From assembly GCA_007050995.1 (NCBI GenBank), contig VJOU01000018.1, positions 1 to 64,000 on the forward strand: a stretch of DNA of 64,000 nt, given 5' to 3'. How positions within the stretch are numbered: the first letter of the stretch is position 1; each line of letters starts with the position of its first letter. Under the pieces are notes generated by a model, which had not been told where the DNA came from, ran no database searches, and saw nothing but the letters and a program-made list of their open reading frames with translations. This document shows, one piece after another, positions 1-11,134 of the stretch. The stretch is from Glycocaulis profundi. GTDB lineage: Bacteria; Pseudomonadota; Alphaproteobacteria; Caulobacterales; Maricaulaceae. A program made the translations under genes and the position numbers.

Positions 1-187
1 GTCCGCCCTGCTCGCGGGCGGCGCGGGCGCGCTGGCGGAGGCCCAGCTTCACGCCGCGCGCCTGATCGAGATCCATGGCGGCGATCCCGACGCCTGGGCG
101 GTGGCCGCCGCCGCGCTGGCCGCGGCGGGCCTGCGTGACGAGGCCCTGCGCCTGGTCATCGAGGGCGCGGCCGAGGAGGCCGCGTGA
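1..187 (+). CDS. C-terminal end of an unidentified protein (partial)
   Basis: The reading frame is open from base 2 to a TGA at 185-187 and gives about 61 residues of Ala/Leu-rich, helical sequence with no recognised motif. It resembles the tail of an alpha-helical repeat (TPR-like) protein, but that is only an impression from composition. Its stop overlaps the GTG start of xerD (GTGA), so the two are probably co-transcribed and translationally coupled. The start and most of the protein lie outside the window. Confidence 0.6.
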   Translation, partial: SALLAGGAGALAEAQLHAARLIEIHGGDPDAWAVAAAALAAAGLRDEALRLVIEGAAEEAA

Positions 188-1110
188 GCGCGGGCAGGAT
201 CGCGCTCTTTCTCGACATGATGGCCGCCGAACGCGGCGCGGCGAAGAACACGCTGGACGCCTATGCCCGCGATCTGAACGACGCCGCCGCGCGTCTGAAA
301 TCCCGCGGCGCTGCGCTCGACACCGCCGCCACGTCCGATCTCGAAACCCTGCTGGCGGGGCTGGAATCCGACGGGCTCAGCGCCGCGACCGCCGCCCGGC
401 GGCTGTCCGCCATCCGGCGCTATTACCGCTTCCTGCTGAAAGAGGGTTTGAGGGCCGACGATCCGGCCGAGCCCCTGCGCGGCCCGAAGAAGGCCCGCCC
501 GCTGCCCAAAGTGCTCTCCGAAGCCGAGGTGGAGGCGCTGTTCATCGCCGCGGAGGCCATCGACGGCGCCGCAGGGCTCCGCGCCCGGGCGCTGCTGGAG
601 CTGATCTACGCGGCGGGCCTGCGGGTGTCCGAGCTGGTCAGCCTGCCGCTGGCCGCCTTCGCGAAGGCCGAGCGCTGCATCCTGATCCGGGGCAAGGGCG
701 GGCGCGAACGCCTCGCCCCGCTCACCGACGCCGCGCTGGAGGCCGTCGCCGCCTATCGCGACGTCCGCGAGGACCATCTGCCCGGCCCCGCCGCCGCGAC
801 CCGCAAGACCGCCGAGCGCTTCCTCTTCCCATCGCGCACCGCGAAGCAGGGCCACATCACCCGTGAGCGCTTCGCCCAGATCCTGACCGAGCTGGCGATC
901 GGGGCCGGGTTGCCGCCGTCCAAGGTCAGCCCCCATGTCATGCGCCACGCCTTCGCCACCCACCTGCTCGCCCACGGCGCGGACCTGAGGAGCGTGCAGA
1001 CCCTGCTGGGCCACGCCGACGTCTCCACCACCGAGATCTACACCCACGTCCTCGAAGAGCGCCTCAAGGCGCTGGTCCACGACGCGCATCCGCTGGCGAA
1101 ATCGTCATGA
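184..1110 (+). CDS. xerD: Site-specific tyrosine recombinase XerD
   Basis: The protein has 308 residues, the normal length for XerC/XerD. Residues 1-90 form the SAM-like core-binding domain and 110-300 the catalytic domain. The full catalytic set is visible: R147 (GLRVSEL), K171, H251-x2-R254 (HVMRHAF), H277 (LLGHAD) and nucleophile Y286. By family, it acts with XerC at dif to resolve chromosome dimers at the septum. I call XerD rather than XerC because it sits next to accA, a pairing I recall from other alphaproteobacteria; this is an inference. The GTG start overlaps the stop of the upstream gene. Confidence 0.9.
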   Translation: MSAGRIALFLDMMAAERGAAKNTLDAYARDLNDAAARLKSRGAALDTAATSDLETLLAGLESDGLSAATAARRLSAIRRYYRFLLKEGLRADDPAEPLRGPKKARPLPKVLSEAEVEALFIAAEAIDGAAGLRARALLELIYAAGLRVSELVSLPLAAFAKAERCILIRGKGGRERLAPLTDAALEAVAAYRDVREDHLPGPAAATRKTAERFLFPSRTAKQGHITRERFAQILTELAIGAGLPPSKVSPHVMRHAFATHLLAHGADLRSVQTLLGHADVSTTEIYTHVLEERLKALVHDAHPLAKSS

Positions 1111-1122
1111 CCGCCCGCCGCC

Positions 1123-1150
1123 CCCCGCGATTGCGCCCGCTATCGCGGGG
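1123..1150. repeat. GC-rich hairpin between xerD and accA
   Basis: A perfect 9-bp inverted repeat (CCCCGCGAT at 1123-1131, ATCGCGGGG at 1142-1150) has a 10-nt loop and lies just after the xerD stop. No T-run follows, so it is not a standard intrinsic terminator. It may protect the 3' end of the mRNA or attenuate readthrough into accA. Confidence 0.5.
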
Positions 1151-1209
1151 AGTTAGGTTCGCCCCCTCATGGCCGGGCGGACGCCCCGGCGGCTGACTGC
1201 AAGGTTTCG

Positions 1210-2193
1210 ATGTCCGACCCGACCCGCACCTATCTCGATTTCGAGCGCCCCGTCGCCGAGCTGGAATCCAAGATCGAGGAGCTGGAGGCCGCCGCCCGCG
1301 CCAACGGCGAGGACGCGCCCGATGTCGGCGAGGAAGTCGCCAAGCTGCGCCAGAAATCGTCCGAGCAGCTCAAGACGCTCTACTCGAAGCTCGACCCGTG
1401 GCGGAAGACCATGGTGGCCCGCCATCCCGACCGGCCCCACCTGCGCGATTACCTGAAAGCCCTGATCACCGATTTCGAGGAGCTGTCCGGCGACCGGCGC
1501 TTCTCCGAGGACTGCGCGATCATCGGCGGGCTGGGCCATTTCCGCGGCCGCCCGGTGCTGGTCATGGGCCACGAGAAGGGCCACGACACCCAGACCCGCA
1601 TCAAGCACAATTTCGGCATGGCCCGCCCCGAAGGCTACCGCAAGGCGGTCCGCCTGATGGACATGGCCGAGCGTTTCAGCCTGCCCGTCATCACCTTCGT
1701 GGACACCGCGGGCGCCTATCCGGGCGTCGGCGCGGAGGAGCGCGGCCAGTCCGAGGCCATCGCGCGCTCGACCGAGCGCTGCCTGACCCTGCCCGTGCCC
1801 ATGGTCTCGGTCATCACCGGCGAAGGCGGCTCGGGCGGCGCGGTGGCGCTGGCTTCGGCCAGCAAGGTGCTGATGCTCGAGCATTCGATCTATTCGGTGA
1901 TCTCGCCGGAGGGCTGCGCCTCGATCCTGTGGCGCGACGGCGCGCGCGCGAAAGACGCCGCGGTGGCCATGAAGATCACCGCCCAGGACCTGATCGGACT
2001 GAAGATCATCGACGAGATCATCCCCGAGCCGCTGGGCGGCGCCCATCGCGACCGCGCCGCGATCATCCAGCGGGTGGGCGACGCGGTGGAGAAGAACCTC
2101 GCCGAGCTGGAAAAGCTCGACGCCAAGGCCCTCAAGGCCCAGCGCCGCGACCGCTTCCTGGCCATCGGCCGCTCGCTGGAAACCGCCCACTAG
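1210..2193 (+). CDS. accA: Acetyl-CoA carboxylase carboxyltransferase subunit alpha
   Basis: This 327-residue protein is a full-length AccA. With AccD it transfers the carboxyl group from carboxybiotin to acetyl-CoA to make malonyl-CoA, the first step of fatty acid synthesis in the cytosol. Family signatures visible are an N-terminal coiled region ([12 protein letters not shown]), the crotonase-fold core with [10 protein letters not shown] and the glycine-rich [11 protein letters not shown] oxyanion region, and the C-terminal [14 protein letters not shown]. The ATG at 1210 has an AAGG about 8 nt upstream. It follows xerD on the same strand and converges on the doxX-like gene. Confidence 0.97.
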   Translation: MSDPTRTYLDFERPVAELESKIEELEAAARANGEDAPDVGEEVAKLRQKSSEQLKTLYSKLDPWRKTMVARHPDRPHLRDYLKALITDFEELSGDRRFSEDCAIIGGLGHFRGRPVLVMGHEKGHDTQTRIKHNFGMARPEGYRKAVRLMDMAERFSLPVITFVDTAGAYPGVGAEERGQSEAIARSTERCLTLPVPMVSVITGEGGSGGAVALASASKVLMLEHSIYSVISPEGCASILWRDGARAKDAAVAMKITAQDLIGLKIIDEIIPEPLGGAHRDRAAIIQRVGDAVEKNLAELEKLDAKALKAQRRDRFLAIGRSLETAH

Positions 2194-2211
2194 GGACGGG
2201 GTCAGGGGGGC

Positions 2212-2646
2212 TCAGGCCCTCCGGCGTCCCGCCAGCGCGGCGTCCAGCGACCAGCGGCCCGGCCCCTGCACGGCGAAGTGCAGGGCGATGAAGACCAGCA
2301 CGATGGCCTCCCACCAGCCGCGGAAGTCCTGGCCCCAGTGGACCATGACGATTGCCACGACAAAGTTGAACACCATCACCCAGCCCGCCCAGCGCGTGAG
2401 CAGGCCCAGGATGAACAGCGCCCCGCAGATGAACTGCGCATAGACCGACAGCGGCGCCATGATCTCCGGCCACATGAAGCCGAAATGGCGCAGGAAGCCC
2501 TCGAACTCGGCCATGCGCTCGGCGCTGAGGATGTTGTCCTGGGTCTCCCACATCAGGAAGGACCCGGTCAGGAGGCGCAGGGCCAGAAGGCTCAGATCGC
2601 CGTGGCGGCCGAGGCCGGTGAGCAGCAGGACGCGGGAGTTGAACAT
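2212..2646 (-). CDS. DoxX family membrane protein
   Basis: The protein has 144 residues if started at 2646, where AGGA lies 7 nt upstream; an upstream in-frame ATG at 2712 would add residues through a terminator-like hairpin and is less likely. It has about four hydrophobic segments with the DoxX pattern (RLLTGSFLMWETQDN, QFICGALFILGLLTRWAG, GWWEAIVLVFIALHFAVQGPG). DoxX-like proteins are small inner-membrane proteins linked to redox or sulfur stress, with no settled biochemical role. It is the last gene of a minus-strand run downstream of a TonB receptor. Confidence 0.8.
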   Translation of the reverse strand: MFNSRVLLLTGLGRHGDLSLLALRLLTGSFLMWETQDNILSAERMAEFEGFLRHFGFMWPEIMAPLSVYAQFICGALFILGLLTRWAGWVMVFNFVVAIVMVHWGQDFRGWWEAIVLVFIALHFAVQGPGRWSLDAALAGRRRA

Positions 2647-2657
2647 GCAGGATCCTG

Positions 2658-2697
2658 AAAAAGCGGCCCGCGGCAAAAAGGGGAGATGCCGCGGGCC
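2658..2697 (-). terminator. Intrinsic terminator after TonB receptor, before doxX-like gene
   Basis: Read on the minus strand, a perfect 10-bp stem (2688-2697 pairing with 2665-2674; 13-nt loop) is followed by GC and five Ts. It lies 92 nt past the receptor stop and only 11 nt before the doxX ATG, so it would separate the two genes or act as an attenuator for doxX. Confidence 0.7.
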
Positions 2698-2789
2698 ATG
2701 CGAGTGTTTCAAGAACAGACTTGTACCTTCAAGACTGCGGACACAAAAAACACTCGCAGTTCAAAAACAAATCCAGTTGGCGCACGCTT

Positions 2790-5723
2790 TCAGAACGATA
2801 CACGTGCCCCCAACGTGAAGTAGCGGCCGATGACGTCATAGGTCTGCGGGAAAGTGTTTCCGCTGTTCTCGGTGGTTCCGGCAATCGAGTTGCCCACCAG
2901 AGGAGGGCTCTCGTCGGTCAGATTGGCGATCGTGAGGTTCAGACGGGCGTTCTCGTTCAGGTTCCAGCCCGCCGACAGGTCGAAATAATTATAGGCGGGA
3001 ATTCGGGAGAACTCGGGCAGCCAGTCGCCCACGTCCGGCTCGACAACGACCGAACTCAGGTGCCGCCACTGGAGTGAGAAGTCGAAAGCTGAAACGTTCC
3101 AGATTGCGCGCGCCGTGAACTTGAGGTCCGGGCTCGGCGCCGCACAGGGTTCGGAGTAATAGCCTAGGCATTGACGGTCCAGTGAGGCCGGCGTGGGCTG
3201 GCTGCGCATGTCAGTGTATAAGGTGCTGTTGAGTGACAATGCCACCGAGCCCATTTCGGGGTCTGCGCCCAGCTCCGCCAGATCGAAGGCGTAGGCGATG
3301 TTCACGTCCACCCCTTCCCGGCGCTCCCGCCCGATATTGTTCTGGGCGAGGACGATGCCCGGCGCTTCGAGATCGTTCAGATTGCCGCTGAGCGGGCTGC
3401 GCAGGATGAGCTGGCACGCCTCGTTGAACTCGCGGTTGGGATTGATATCGGTGGAATAGCACTGGCTGATGAGGTCGCCCACGCTCGGCGCGGTGATGGC
3501 GTCCTCGATCTCGATCAGCCAATAGTCCGCCGATACCGTGAGGCCGGGAATCGCTGAAGGCTGGACGACAAATCCGGCGGTGTAGGTGTCGGCGACCTCC
3601 GGGCCCAGCTGGGGGTTGCCGCCGGTCAGCACGTTGACCTGGCCGGCCGAGGGCTGGGGCAGGGCCCCGAGAGCGCCTTGCGGCACTCCGGTCTGAACGC
3701 ACAGCTGACCAAGAGCGGTATCGTTCAGAGGCGCGGACCCGGCGCACGGGTCGGTGTTGAGATTGCCCAGCCCGGTGACTTGCGGCGCGAAGAGCTCGTT
3801 CACGCCGGGGGCCCGGGTCGCCCGCTGGTACATGGCTCGCAGGCGCAGGTCGTCGACCGGCAGGTACTCGCCCCCGACCTTGTAGGTCCAGTAGTCGTCG
3901 CTCTCGCCCCCGCTGCGGAAGGTCGTGTGCCTGGCGCCGAGCTCCAGCGAGATGGTCCGGGCCCAGGCCTGGTCTTGGACCACCGGCACGATGGCTTCAC
4001 CGAAGAACTCGTAGAGCTGGAACGTGCCTTCGCGGTCGGGCAGGGGCGCGCCGGTGCCCAGCACCTCGCCCTGGATCTGCGACGCGGCGTCCGCGCTCGT
4101 TCCCGCCAGCACCCGGCGGTACTCGTAGCCGAAGGCCGTGCTGATGGGATCCACTGCCCAGGGACTGGCGAAATCGCCGAAATCGCCGCTCACGCTGCCC
4201 AGCAGGACCTCCTGCTCGACGAACTGGTTGAGGGTGGCGTCCAGATTGATGAAGTCGACCATCTCCTGGGTGACCGTCCCTTCTTCTCCGAACACGTTCA
4301 GCGGCACGCAGCCATTGGACGTGTCCACGCACTCGGTGGTGCTCACGGCGTTGAGAGCCTGGGCCACGCGAGAGCGGGATCCCCAGTTGCCGCGCGTCTG
4401 CGTCCGGTCGGTGCGACCCCACTGGTAATAGGCGTCATAGGTCCAGCCCATGGCGATGTCGCCGCGCACGCCGGCGGTGTACTGGAAAGTTTGCGAGTCG
4501 AATGCGTTCAGGCGCGGGCCGAGTTCGGTCAGCCTGCGATTGACCGCGAGCTGGACGGTTTCGGGATTGCCCGCCACGCAGTCCGCGGCCGCGACGCCGC
4601 GATTGGCGCAGAGCTGCTGGCGCATGGGTTCGGGGATGAATGGATTGCCGATCGGCACATCGAAAGTGTTGCTGAAGGTTCCCGAGGACGCGAGCTGCGT
4701 GGTGACCGTGCTGTCGACATACAGGGCATTCAGGTAGATCTCCGCATGGCGGTTGATCTCGTAGTTGGCCATGCCGACCATCTGGTACCGCTCCAGCGGC
4801 GCTTGGTAGTAATTGTCCGGATTAAAGTTGAAGAACTGGAACGCCTCGACGAGCTGCCCCGTGGACGGGTCGATCTGGATGCCCTGACACGTGTCAGGGT
4901 CAGCGCACAGCTGTTGAGCCAGGGTTGGATTTCCCCCCGTGGCCGGCGTGTTGAAGAAGCTAGGCACCGAGGTTCCGGAGCCCACCGGCAGACCGCTCGA
5001 AGAGTTGATGGATTCAAGCCCGATGCTCCGCTCGTCCTGCCGCAGGGGGTCGGTCAGGGTATAGCCGACGCTCACCACGGCATTGCCCCGGCCGTCGGCG
5101 AAATTTCCCCCCACGGTCACATCCGCACGCCTGCGGTCGGCGTCGCCCTCGCCTGACGTGCCCCAGGAGCCGCTGAACTCGACCCCCTCGAAGTCATCCC
5201 TGAGAACGAAGTTCACGACGCCGGAAATCGCATCCGAACCGTAAACGGCCGCCGCGCCCCCGGTGACGAGGTCAACCCGCTCGATCAGGGCGAGCGGGAT
5301 CACGTTGGTGTCTACCGATCCGACCAGCGAAAACGGCACGACGCGCCGCCCGTCCATGAGCACGAGATTTCGGTTCGAGCCCAGATTGCGCAGATCGATG
5401 CTGGCGCTGCCGTCATTGCCGTTGTTCGTGCCCGGCCCGATCGCGGGCGCGGCGACAGACAGGGTTCTGAGAAGTTCCTCGACGGCCACCGGCTGCCTGA
5501 ACTGGAACTCCTCCGATCCGACCGTGGTGATCGGGCTGTTCGCGACCACGCCCGGCGCCTGGATGCGCGTGCCAGTCACACGGATGGTTTCGGTCACGGC
5601 GTCCGGCGCGATGGCGGGCGCGGCCTGCTCCTGAGCGGCAGCTGACGATCCGAACGTCCCCGCGACGAGGAATCCGGCGATGGCGCTGCTCCCCAGCAGC
5701 GATGGTCTGAAGATGGCTTTCAT
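2790..5723 (-). CDS. TonB-dependent outer-membrane receptor
   Basis: The 977-residue protein starts at 5723 with a signal peptide (MKAIFRPSLLGSSAIAGFLV... ending SSAAA); in-frame starts at 5744 and 5777 exist but do not begin with the signal peptide. The plug domain follows (IRVTGTRI, DLRNLGSNRNLVLMDGRR, GGAAAVYGSDAISGVVNFVLR), then a long beta-barrel ending in a terminal Phe (ARVSF), as expected for outer-membrane insertion. Receptors of this plug type import peptides, glycans or metal chelates; the substrate cannot be read from sequence. The upstream AraC regulator and DPP-IV-like peptidase on the same strand suggest regulated uptake, perhaps of peptides or a siderophore. Confidence 0.92.
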   Translation of the reverse strand: MKAIFRPSLLGSSAIAGFLVAGTFGSSAAAQEQAAPAIAPDAVTETIRVTGTRIQAPGVVANSPITTVGSEEFQFRQPVAVEELLRTLSVAAPAIGPGTNNGNDGSASIDLRNLGSNRNLVLMDGRRVVPFSLVGSVDTNVIPLALIERVDLVTGGAAAVYGSDAISGVVNFVLRDDFEGVEFSGSWGTSGEGDADRRRADVTVGGNFADGRGNAVVSVGYTLTDPLRQDERSIGLESINSSSGLPVGSGTSVPSFFNTPATGGNPTLAQQLCADPDTCQGIQIDPSTGQLVEAFQFFNFNPDNYYQAPLERYQMVGMANYEINRHAEIYLNALYVDSTVTTQLASSGTFSNTFDVPIGNPFIPEPMRQQLCANRGVAAADCVAGNPETVQLAVNRRLTELGPRLNAFDSQTFQYTAGVRGDIAMGWTYDAYYQWGRTDRTQTRGNWGSRSRVAQALNAVSTTECVDTSNGCVPLNVFGEEGTVTQEMVDFINLDATLNQFVEQEVLLGSVSGDFGDFASPWAVDPISTAFGYEYRRVLAGTSADAASQIQGEVLGTGAPLPDREGTFQLYEFFGEAIVPVVQDQAWARTISLELGARHTTFRSGGESDDYWTYKVGGEYLPVDDLRLRAMYQRATRAPGVNELFAPQVTGLGNLNTDPCAGSAPLNDTALGQLCVQTGVPQGALGALPQPSAGQVNVLTGGNPQLGPEVADTYTAGFVVQPSAIPGLTVSADYWLIEIEDAITAPSVGDLISQCYSTDINPNREFNEACQLILRSPLSGNLNDLEAPGIVLAQNNIGRERREGVDVNIAYAFDLAELGADPEMGSVALSLNSTLYTDMRSQPTPASLDRQCLGYYSEPCAAPSPDLKFTARAIWNVSAFDFSLQWRHLSSVVVEPDVGDWLPEFSRIPAYNYFDLSAGWNLNENARLNLTIANLTDESPPLVGNSIAGTTENSGNTFPQTYDVIGRYFTLGARVSF

Positions 5724-5891
5724 GAGTCTGTTTCCCTCTTGCATCGTCCGGCCTCGCGGGCCGGAAGCCCCGGCCAAGGCGGACCGGCGGCGACGGCCGG
5801 GCGATCCCCTTGGAAACGCCGGAACACTCGCACCCCAGAATCGCCGGGGGCAGACGCAAGGAGGGAGTTTCTTCGTGCCGGGAGGGAGCCC

Positions 5892-6860
5892 TCAGCGCCA
5901 CTCGCTGGGCGGCGCGCCATGACGTTTGCGGAAGGCCTGCGTGAAGCGGCTGGGACAGGCATAGCCCGCCTGGGCCGCAGCGGCTTTCACGGACTGGCCC
6001 TCACGGAGGGCGCGCGCGGCGGCATCCAGCCTCAGATTGCGCGCATAGGCATGGGGCGTCACGCCGAACAGACGCTTGAAGTCCCGCTTGAGCTTGAAAT
6101 CATTCATGCCAGCAGCCCGCGCCAGCTCCATGATAGAGGGCGGGTGGTCGCGAGACGCTTCAAGCATTTCACGGACGTCTTCAAGAGCTCGCCGGTCGTG
6201 CGGGACGAGGGCGGGGTCGGGCAGGTCCGCGGCGGCCAGGGTCTCGGCCAGCAGCGACAGGGCGCCGGACTCCAGATGGAGCCGTCGCGCCGGCCCGTGG
6301 TAGGGCGAGTTGATCAGTCCCGACAGGACCGCTCTGCCCGACGCGGAGAGCGGTCTGGTCTTGCCTGTGCGGATGGTGTCGAAGTCATCGGGGACGCCGA
6401 ACTGGCTGGCGCATATGCCCCGCGCCTCGCAGAACGCCTGCGCCTGTTCGGGAGAGAACAGAGCCAGGAAAACGTGGAAGGGTCCCGCCGGCGGGTTGAA
6501 ATTGGACATGAGTCCGCGCGGGACGAAGCTTCTCACGCAGTCGCCGTCATCGACCGCGAACGGGCGGCGATCCTCGAACCGGAGGGTTCCGCCGTTCCCG
6601 GTATGGAAACCGAAGCTGCACGTGTCCGCGATCTCGACAGATTCCATCTGTTGAAGGTCACGCCCGTCCGCTCTGAGGATCAGCAGCTCTCCCTCGCTCA
6701 GAGGCAGCACTTCCTGTTGCTCGCCCGGCAGAGCGCGTCCGTCGGTCGAATCCAGGTAATCGCCGGTCTGCTGAGGCACATAGGGGCTGGCGCTCAATCC
6801 TGCCTCCCGTCTTGAAGAGCGGGGCCGCATCGCGGTGGCCAGCATGCCGCGGTCCGCCAC
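5892..6860 (-). CDS. AraC family transcriptional regulator (PchR-like)
   Basis: The protein has up to 322 residues; ATGs at 6845 and 6830 are alternative starts. The C-terminal ~100 residues are a double-HTH AraC domain (SIMELARAAGMNDFKLKRDFKRLFG, then AGYACPSRFTQAFRKRHG). The N-terminal part (GELLILRAD, SFGFHTGNGGTLRF) resembles the sensing domain of PchR-type siderophore regulators, though only loosely. It is encoded 168 nt upstream of the TonB receptor on the same strand, the usual arrangement for an AraC regulator controlling a TonB receptor. The inducer is unknown. Confidence 0.85.
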   Translation of the reverse strand: MADRGMLATAMRPRSSRREAGLSASPYVPQQTGDYLDSTDGRALPGEQQEVLPLSEGELLILRADGRDLQQMESVEIADTCSFGFHTGNGGTLRFEDRRPFAVDDGDCVRSFVPRGLMSNFNPPAGPFHVFLALFSPEQAQAFCEARGICASQFGVPDDFDTIRTGKTRPLSASGRAVLSGLINSPYHGPARRLHLESGALSLLAETLAAADLPDPALVPHDRRALEDVREMLEASRDHPPSIMELARAAGMNDFKLKRDFKRLFGVTPHAYARNLRLDAAARALREGQSVKAAAAQAGYACPSRFTQAFRKRHGAPPSEWR

Positions 6861-6930
6861 CGGCCCTAGAATCGTCTGGCAGTCTAGGCGGTCAGCAGCT
6901 TTGCGGGCATTAAACCCATGTAATGCCGGT

Positions 6931-9177
<2,247 letters not shown>

Positions 9178-9274
9178 GAAGAGTCCCCGGGATGTCGTTG
9201 ATCTGGCCGGGACGTTAGCGGGCGGCGGGGACGGGGGCAAATGGGGGGAGGCGCGGCTCGCGCTGCTGCGGTGT

Positions 9275-9322
9275 CCTCCCCTGCCTGCGGGGGAGGTGTC
9301 AGCGAAGCTGACGGAAGGGGCG
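9275..9322. repeat. REP-like palindromic element
   Basis: Two adjacent palindromes, CCTCCCC...GGGGAGG (9275-9296) and GTCAGCGAAGCTGAC (9298-9312), are followed by GGAAGGGG. This matches the build of short dispersed palindromic repeats I recall from Caulobacterales genomes (a hairpin of CTCCCC/GGGGAG followed by a second hairpin). It sits in the divergent gap between the peptidase and the low-GC kinase gene. Confidence 0.55.
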
Positions 9323-9433
9323 CTTGTTTTGCCCCAAGTCAGAACGCAGCGGGGTTTCAATCAGCTTGCGCTGGCCATAGCCTTGATCACTAGGACGAAA
9401 TCCCGACGACTTCTGTGACGATTTGAGTTTGAC

Positions 9434-10378
9434 ATGCCGATTGCACCTCGAATTCCTCAAGGGCCCAACGAAGTTGTTTCCTTAGAGGGATGGCTGCCTG
9501 ACGATGAATTTCCCTACGGGCCTATCGGGGCAAAGGCGAAGCGCATCTTCATTTGTCCAGATCGCCCTCCCTATGGATTTTTAATCGGCGGCCATCGCTA
9601 CATCTTCAAGGAACCCCAAGGCACGAAGGCGCAGCAGATCTGGTCTGAAGTGATCGCGTATGAGCTGGCGCGGCGGATCGGTGTCGAGGTGCCACCCGCA
9701 TTTCTTGCTACTGCGCCGGGCAACGGAAGTCCGGGCGTGCTGATCGAATATTTTTACGGCCATAGATATGATCCGGAATGGCGCTTAGTTCATGGAATCG
9801 AGCGTCTGCAGGCCCGTGGGTTTGAAACGGACCTGAAGCGTGGAAGCCTCGTGGACAATTTAAATCTGTGCAGAGCGCACAAGGTCCCGAACGCTGGTGG
9901 CTGGTGGGCCGAAACAATCATCTTCGACGCTTTGATTGGGAACACGGACCGTCATTCTGAAAATTGGGGATTTTTAGCCGAGCGTGGTGCTAATGAGAGG
10001 CCGCATTTCATCATGGCTCCAGTGTTCGATAACGGAACCAGCTTAGGCTATATAATTGGGGAAGATCGTCTGGCCGAGCGTTCCACCCCTGAGGGAGTTG
10101 CCCGCTTCATAGCGAAGGGGCACCACCACTTCGGGTGGACGGCGGGGGATAAAGCCTCTGGTCAACACGTCGAACTATGCCGTCGTTTTGCGCGTGAGGC
10201 TAAAATATCCGTCCTCATGTGTGATAAGCTGCATATTAGTGATTCTGAAATTGATGCATTGCTTGCGGACTGCGTGCGTACGCCGTTCCCTATCCGGTTT
10301 AGTGAGGAGCGTGCGCTTTTCGTCAGCCGCTTGCTGAAAATGCGTCGTGATGCACTGATCGAGGCGCTTGGATGTTGA
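9434..10378 (+). CDS. HipA-like Ser/Thr kinase
   Basis: The protein has 314 residues. A HipA-type kinase core is visible: candidate ATP-binding K59 (YIFKEPQG), the catalytic loop GNTDRHSENWG (169-179; D172 and N177) and metal-binding D199 (VFDNGTSLG). It lacks the HipA N-terminal subdomain of classical HipA toxins, so it resembles stand-alone kinases such as HipT or the CtkA/HipA_2 group. HipA kinases phosphorylate targets such as GltX; the target here is unknown. Base composition is clearly lower in GC than the neighbours, suggesting transfer. The downstream HIRAN gene starts inside its last codons, so the two form one transcription unit. The start has only a weak ribosome site. Confidence 0.85.
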   Translation: MPIAPRIPQGPNEVVSLEGWLPDDEFPYGPIGAKAKRIFICPDRPPYGFLIGGHRYIFKEPQGTKAQQIWSEVIAYELARRIGVEVPPAFLATAPGNGSPGVLIEYFYGHRYDPEWRLVHGIERLQARGFETDLKRGSLVDNLNLCRAHKVPNAGGWWAETIIFDALIGNTDRHSENWGFLAERGANERPHFIMAPVFDNGTSLGYIIGEDRLAERSTPEGVARFIAKGHHHFGWTAGDKASGQHVELCRRFAREAKISVLMCDKLHISDSEIDALLADCVRTPFPIRFSEERALFVSRLLKMRRDALIEALGC

Positions 10379-11133
10379 TGTTAGATCGTTGGATTGAGCA
10401 CCCATCATCGCCAAGCGAGCTTGTGCTGACGTGGCGAGCACCAGCTTATGTGTCCGACAGAAAGCGCTGGGCAGTGGGCCGCCTCTTTCTGGAGGGCGGT
10501 ATTGCGAAGTTTCGTTACTATAACGACGAAGAGTTACTGAAACTGAACGATAAAAGCCGTGCTGACCTCACTTCATGCGGGTTCTCCGGGTATCCAGCTT
10601 TCGATATCACCAAGCAACCTACCGGGGGATTTGCGAGCGGTGTGCTGGAGGCCTTCTCCCGTCGGTTGCCTCCATCCAATCGAACGGATTTTTCAAAGTT
10701 TTTAGAGCATCACAGGTTCCGTGAAGACAAGAAGCTTTCAACCATGGAGATGTTGGCGCTAACTGAAGGCCGTCTCCCGAGTGATGGTTTTTCTCTTGTG
10801 GATCGGCTTGACCCTGAAGCGAGTGTAATAGAAGCCGTTTTGGAGGTGGCCGGGTATCGGCACTATCCTCAAACGCATAGCTCTTTGTCGATTGGAGATG
10901 ATGTTAATCTCATCCCTGATGACCTGAATAAGTTTGATCCGCAGGCCGTCAAATTATGCGTGGATGGAAATACTATAGGCTATGTTAATCGCTTTCAGGC
11001 TGAAACGATGAGGCGTTGGCTGTCGGAAAAGTCAGTGTCTGCTTGGCTGCTGAGACTGAACGGTCAAAGCGGGGACCCCAAGGCGTATATCTTTGTTAAA
11101 GTGCGGCCCAAGCAGTCTTTCTTGGCTGCTTGA
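10372..11133 (+). CDS. HIRAN-domain protein with HipA-N-like N-terminus
   Basis: The protein has 253 residues from 10372; an ATG at 10378 is equally possible and overlaps the kinase stop by 1 nt. Residues ~156-217 fit the HIRAN domain (VAGYRHY..., GDDVNLIPDDLNKFDPQAV, GNTIGYVNR), which in HLTF and SWI/SNF enzymes binds 3' DNA ends. Residues ~20-145 have the look of the HipA N-terminal region (VGRLFLEGGIAKFRY, LALTEGRLPSDGF). This second match is visual and should be treated as a hypothesis. Composition is low in GC like the kinase. It may be the partner or antitoxin of that kinase. Confidence 0.7.
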   Translation: MLMLDRWIEHPSSPSELVLTWRAPAYVSDRKRWAVGRLFLEGGIAKFRYYNDEELLKLNDKSRADLTSCGFSGYPAFDITKQPTGGFASGVLEAFSRRLPPSNRTDFSKFLEHHRFREDKKLSTMEMLALTEGRLPSDGFSLVDRLDPEASVIEAVLEVAGYRHYPQTHSSLSIGDDVNLIPDDLNKFDPQAVKLCVDGNTIGYVNRFQAETMRRWLSEKSVSAWLLRLNGQSGDPKAYIFVKVRPKQSFLAA

Positions 11134-11134
11134 C

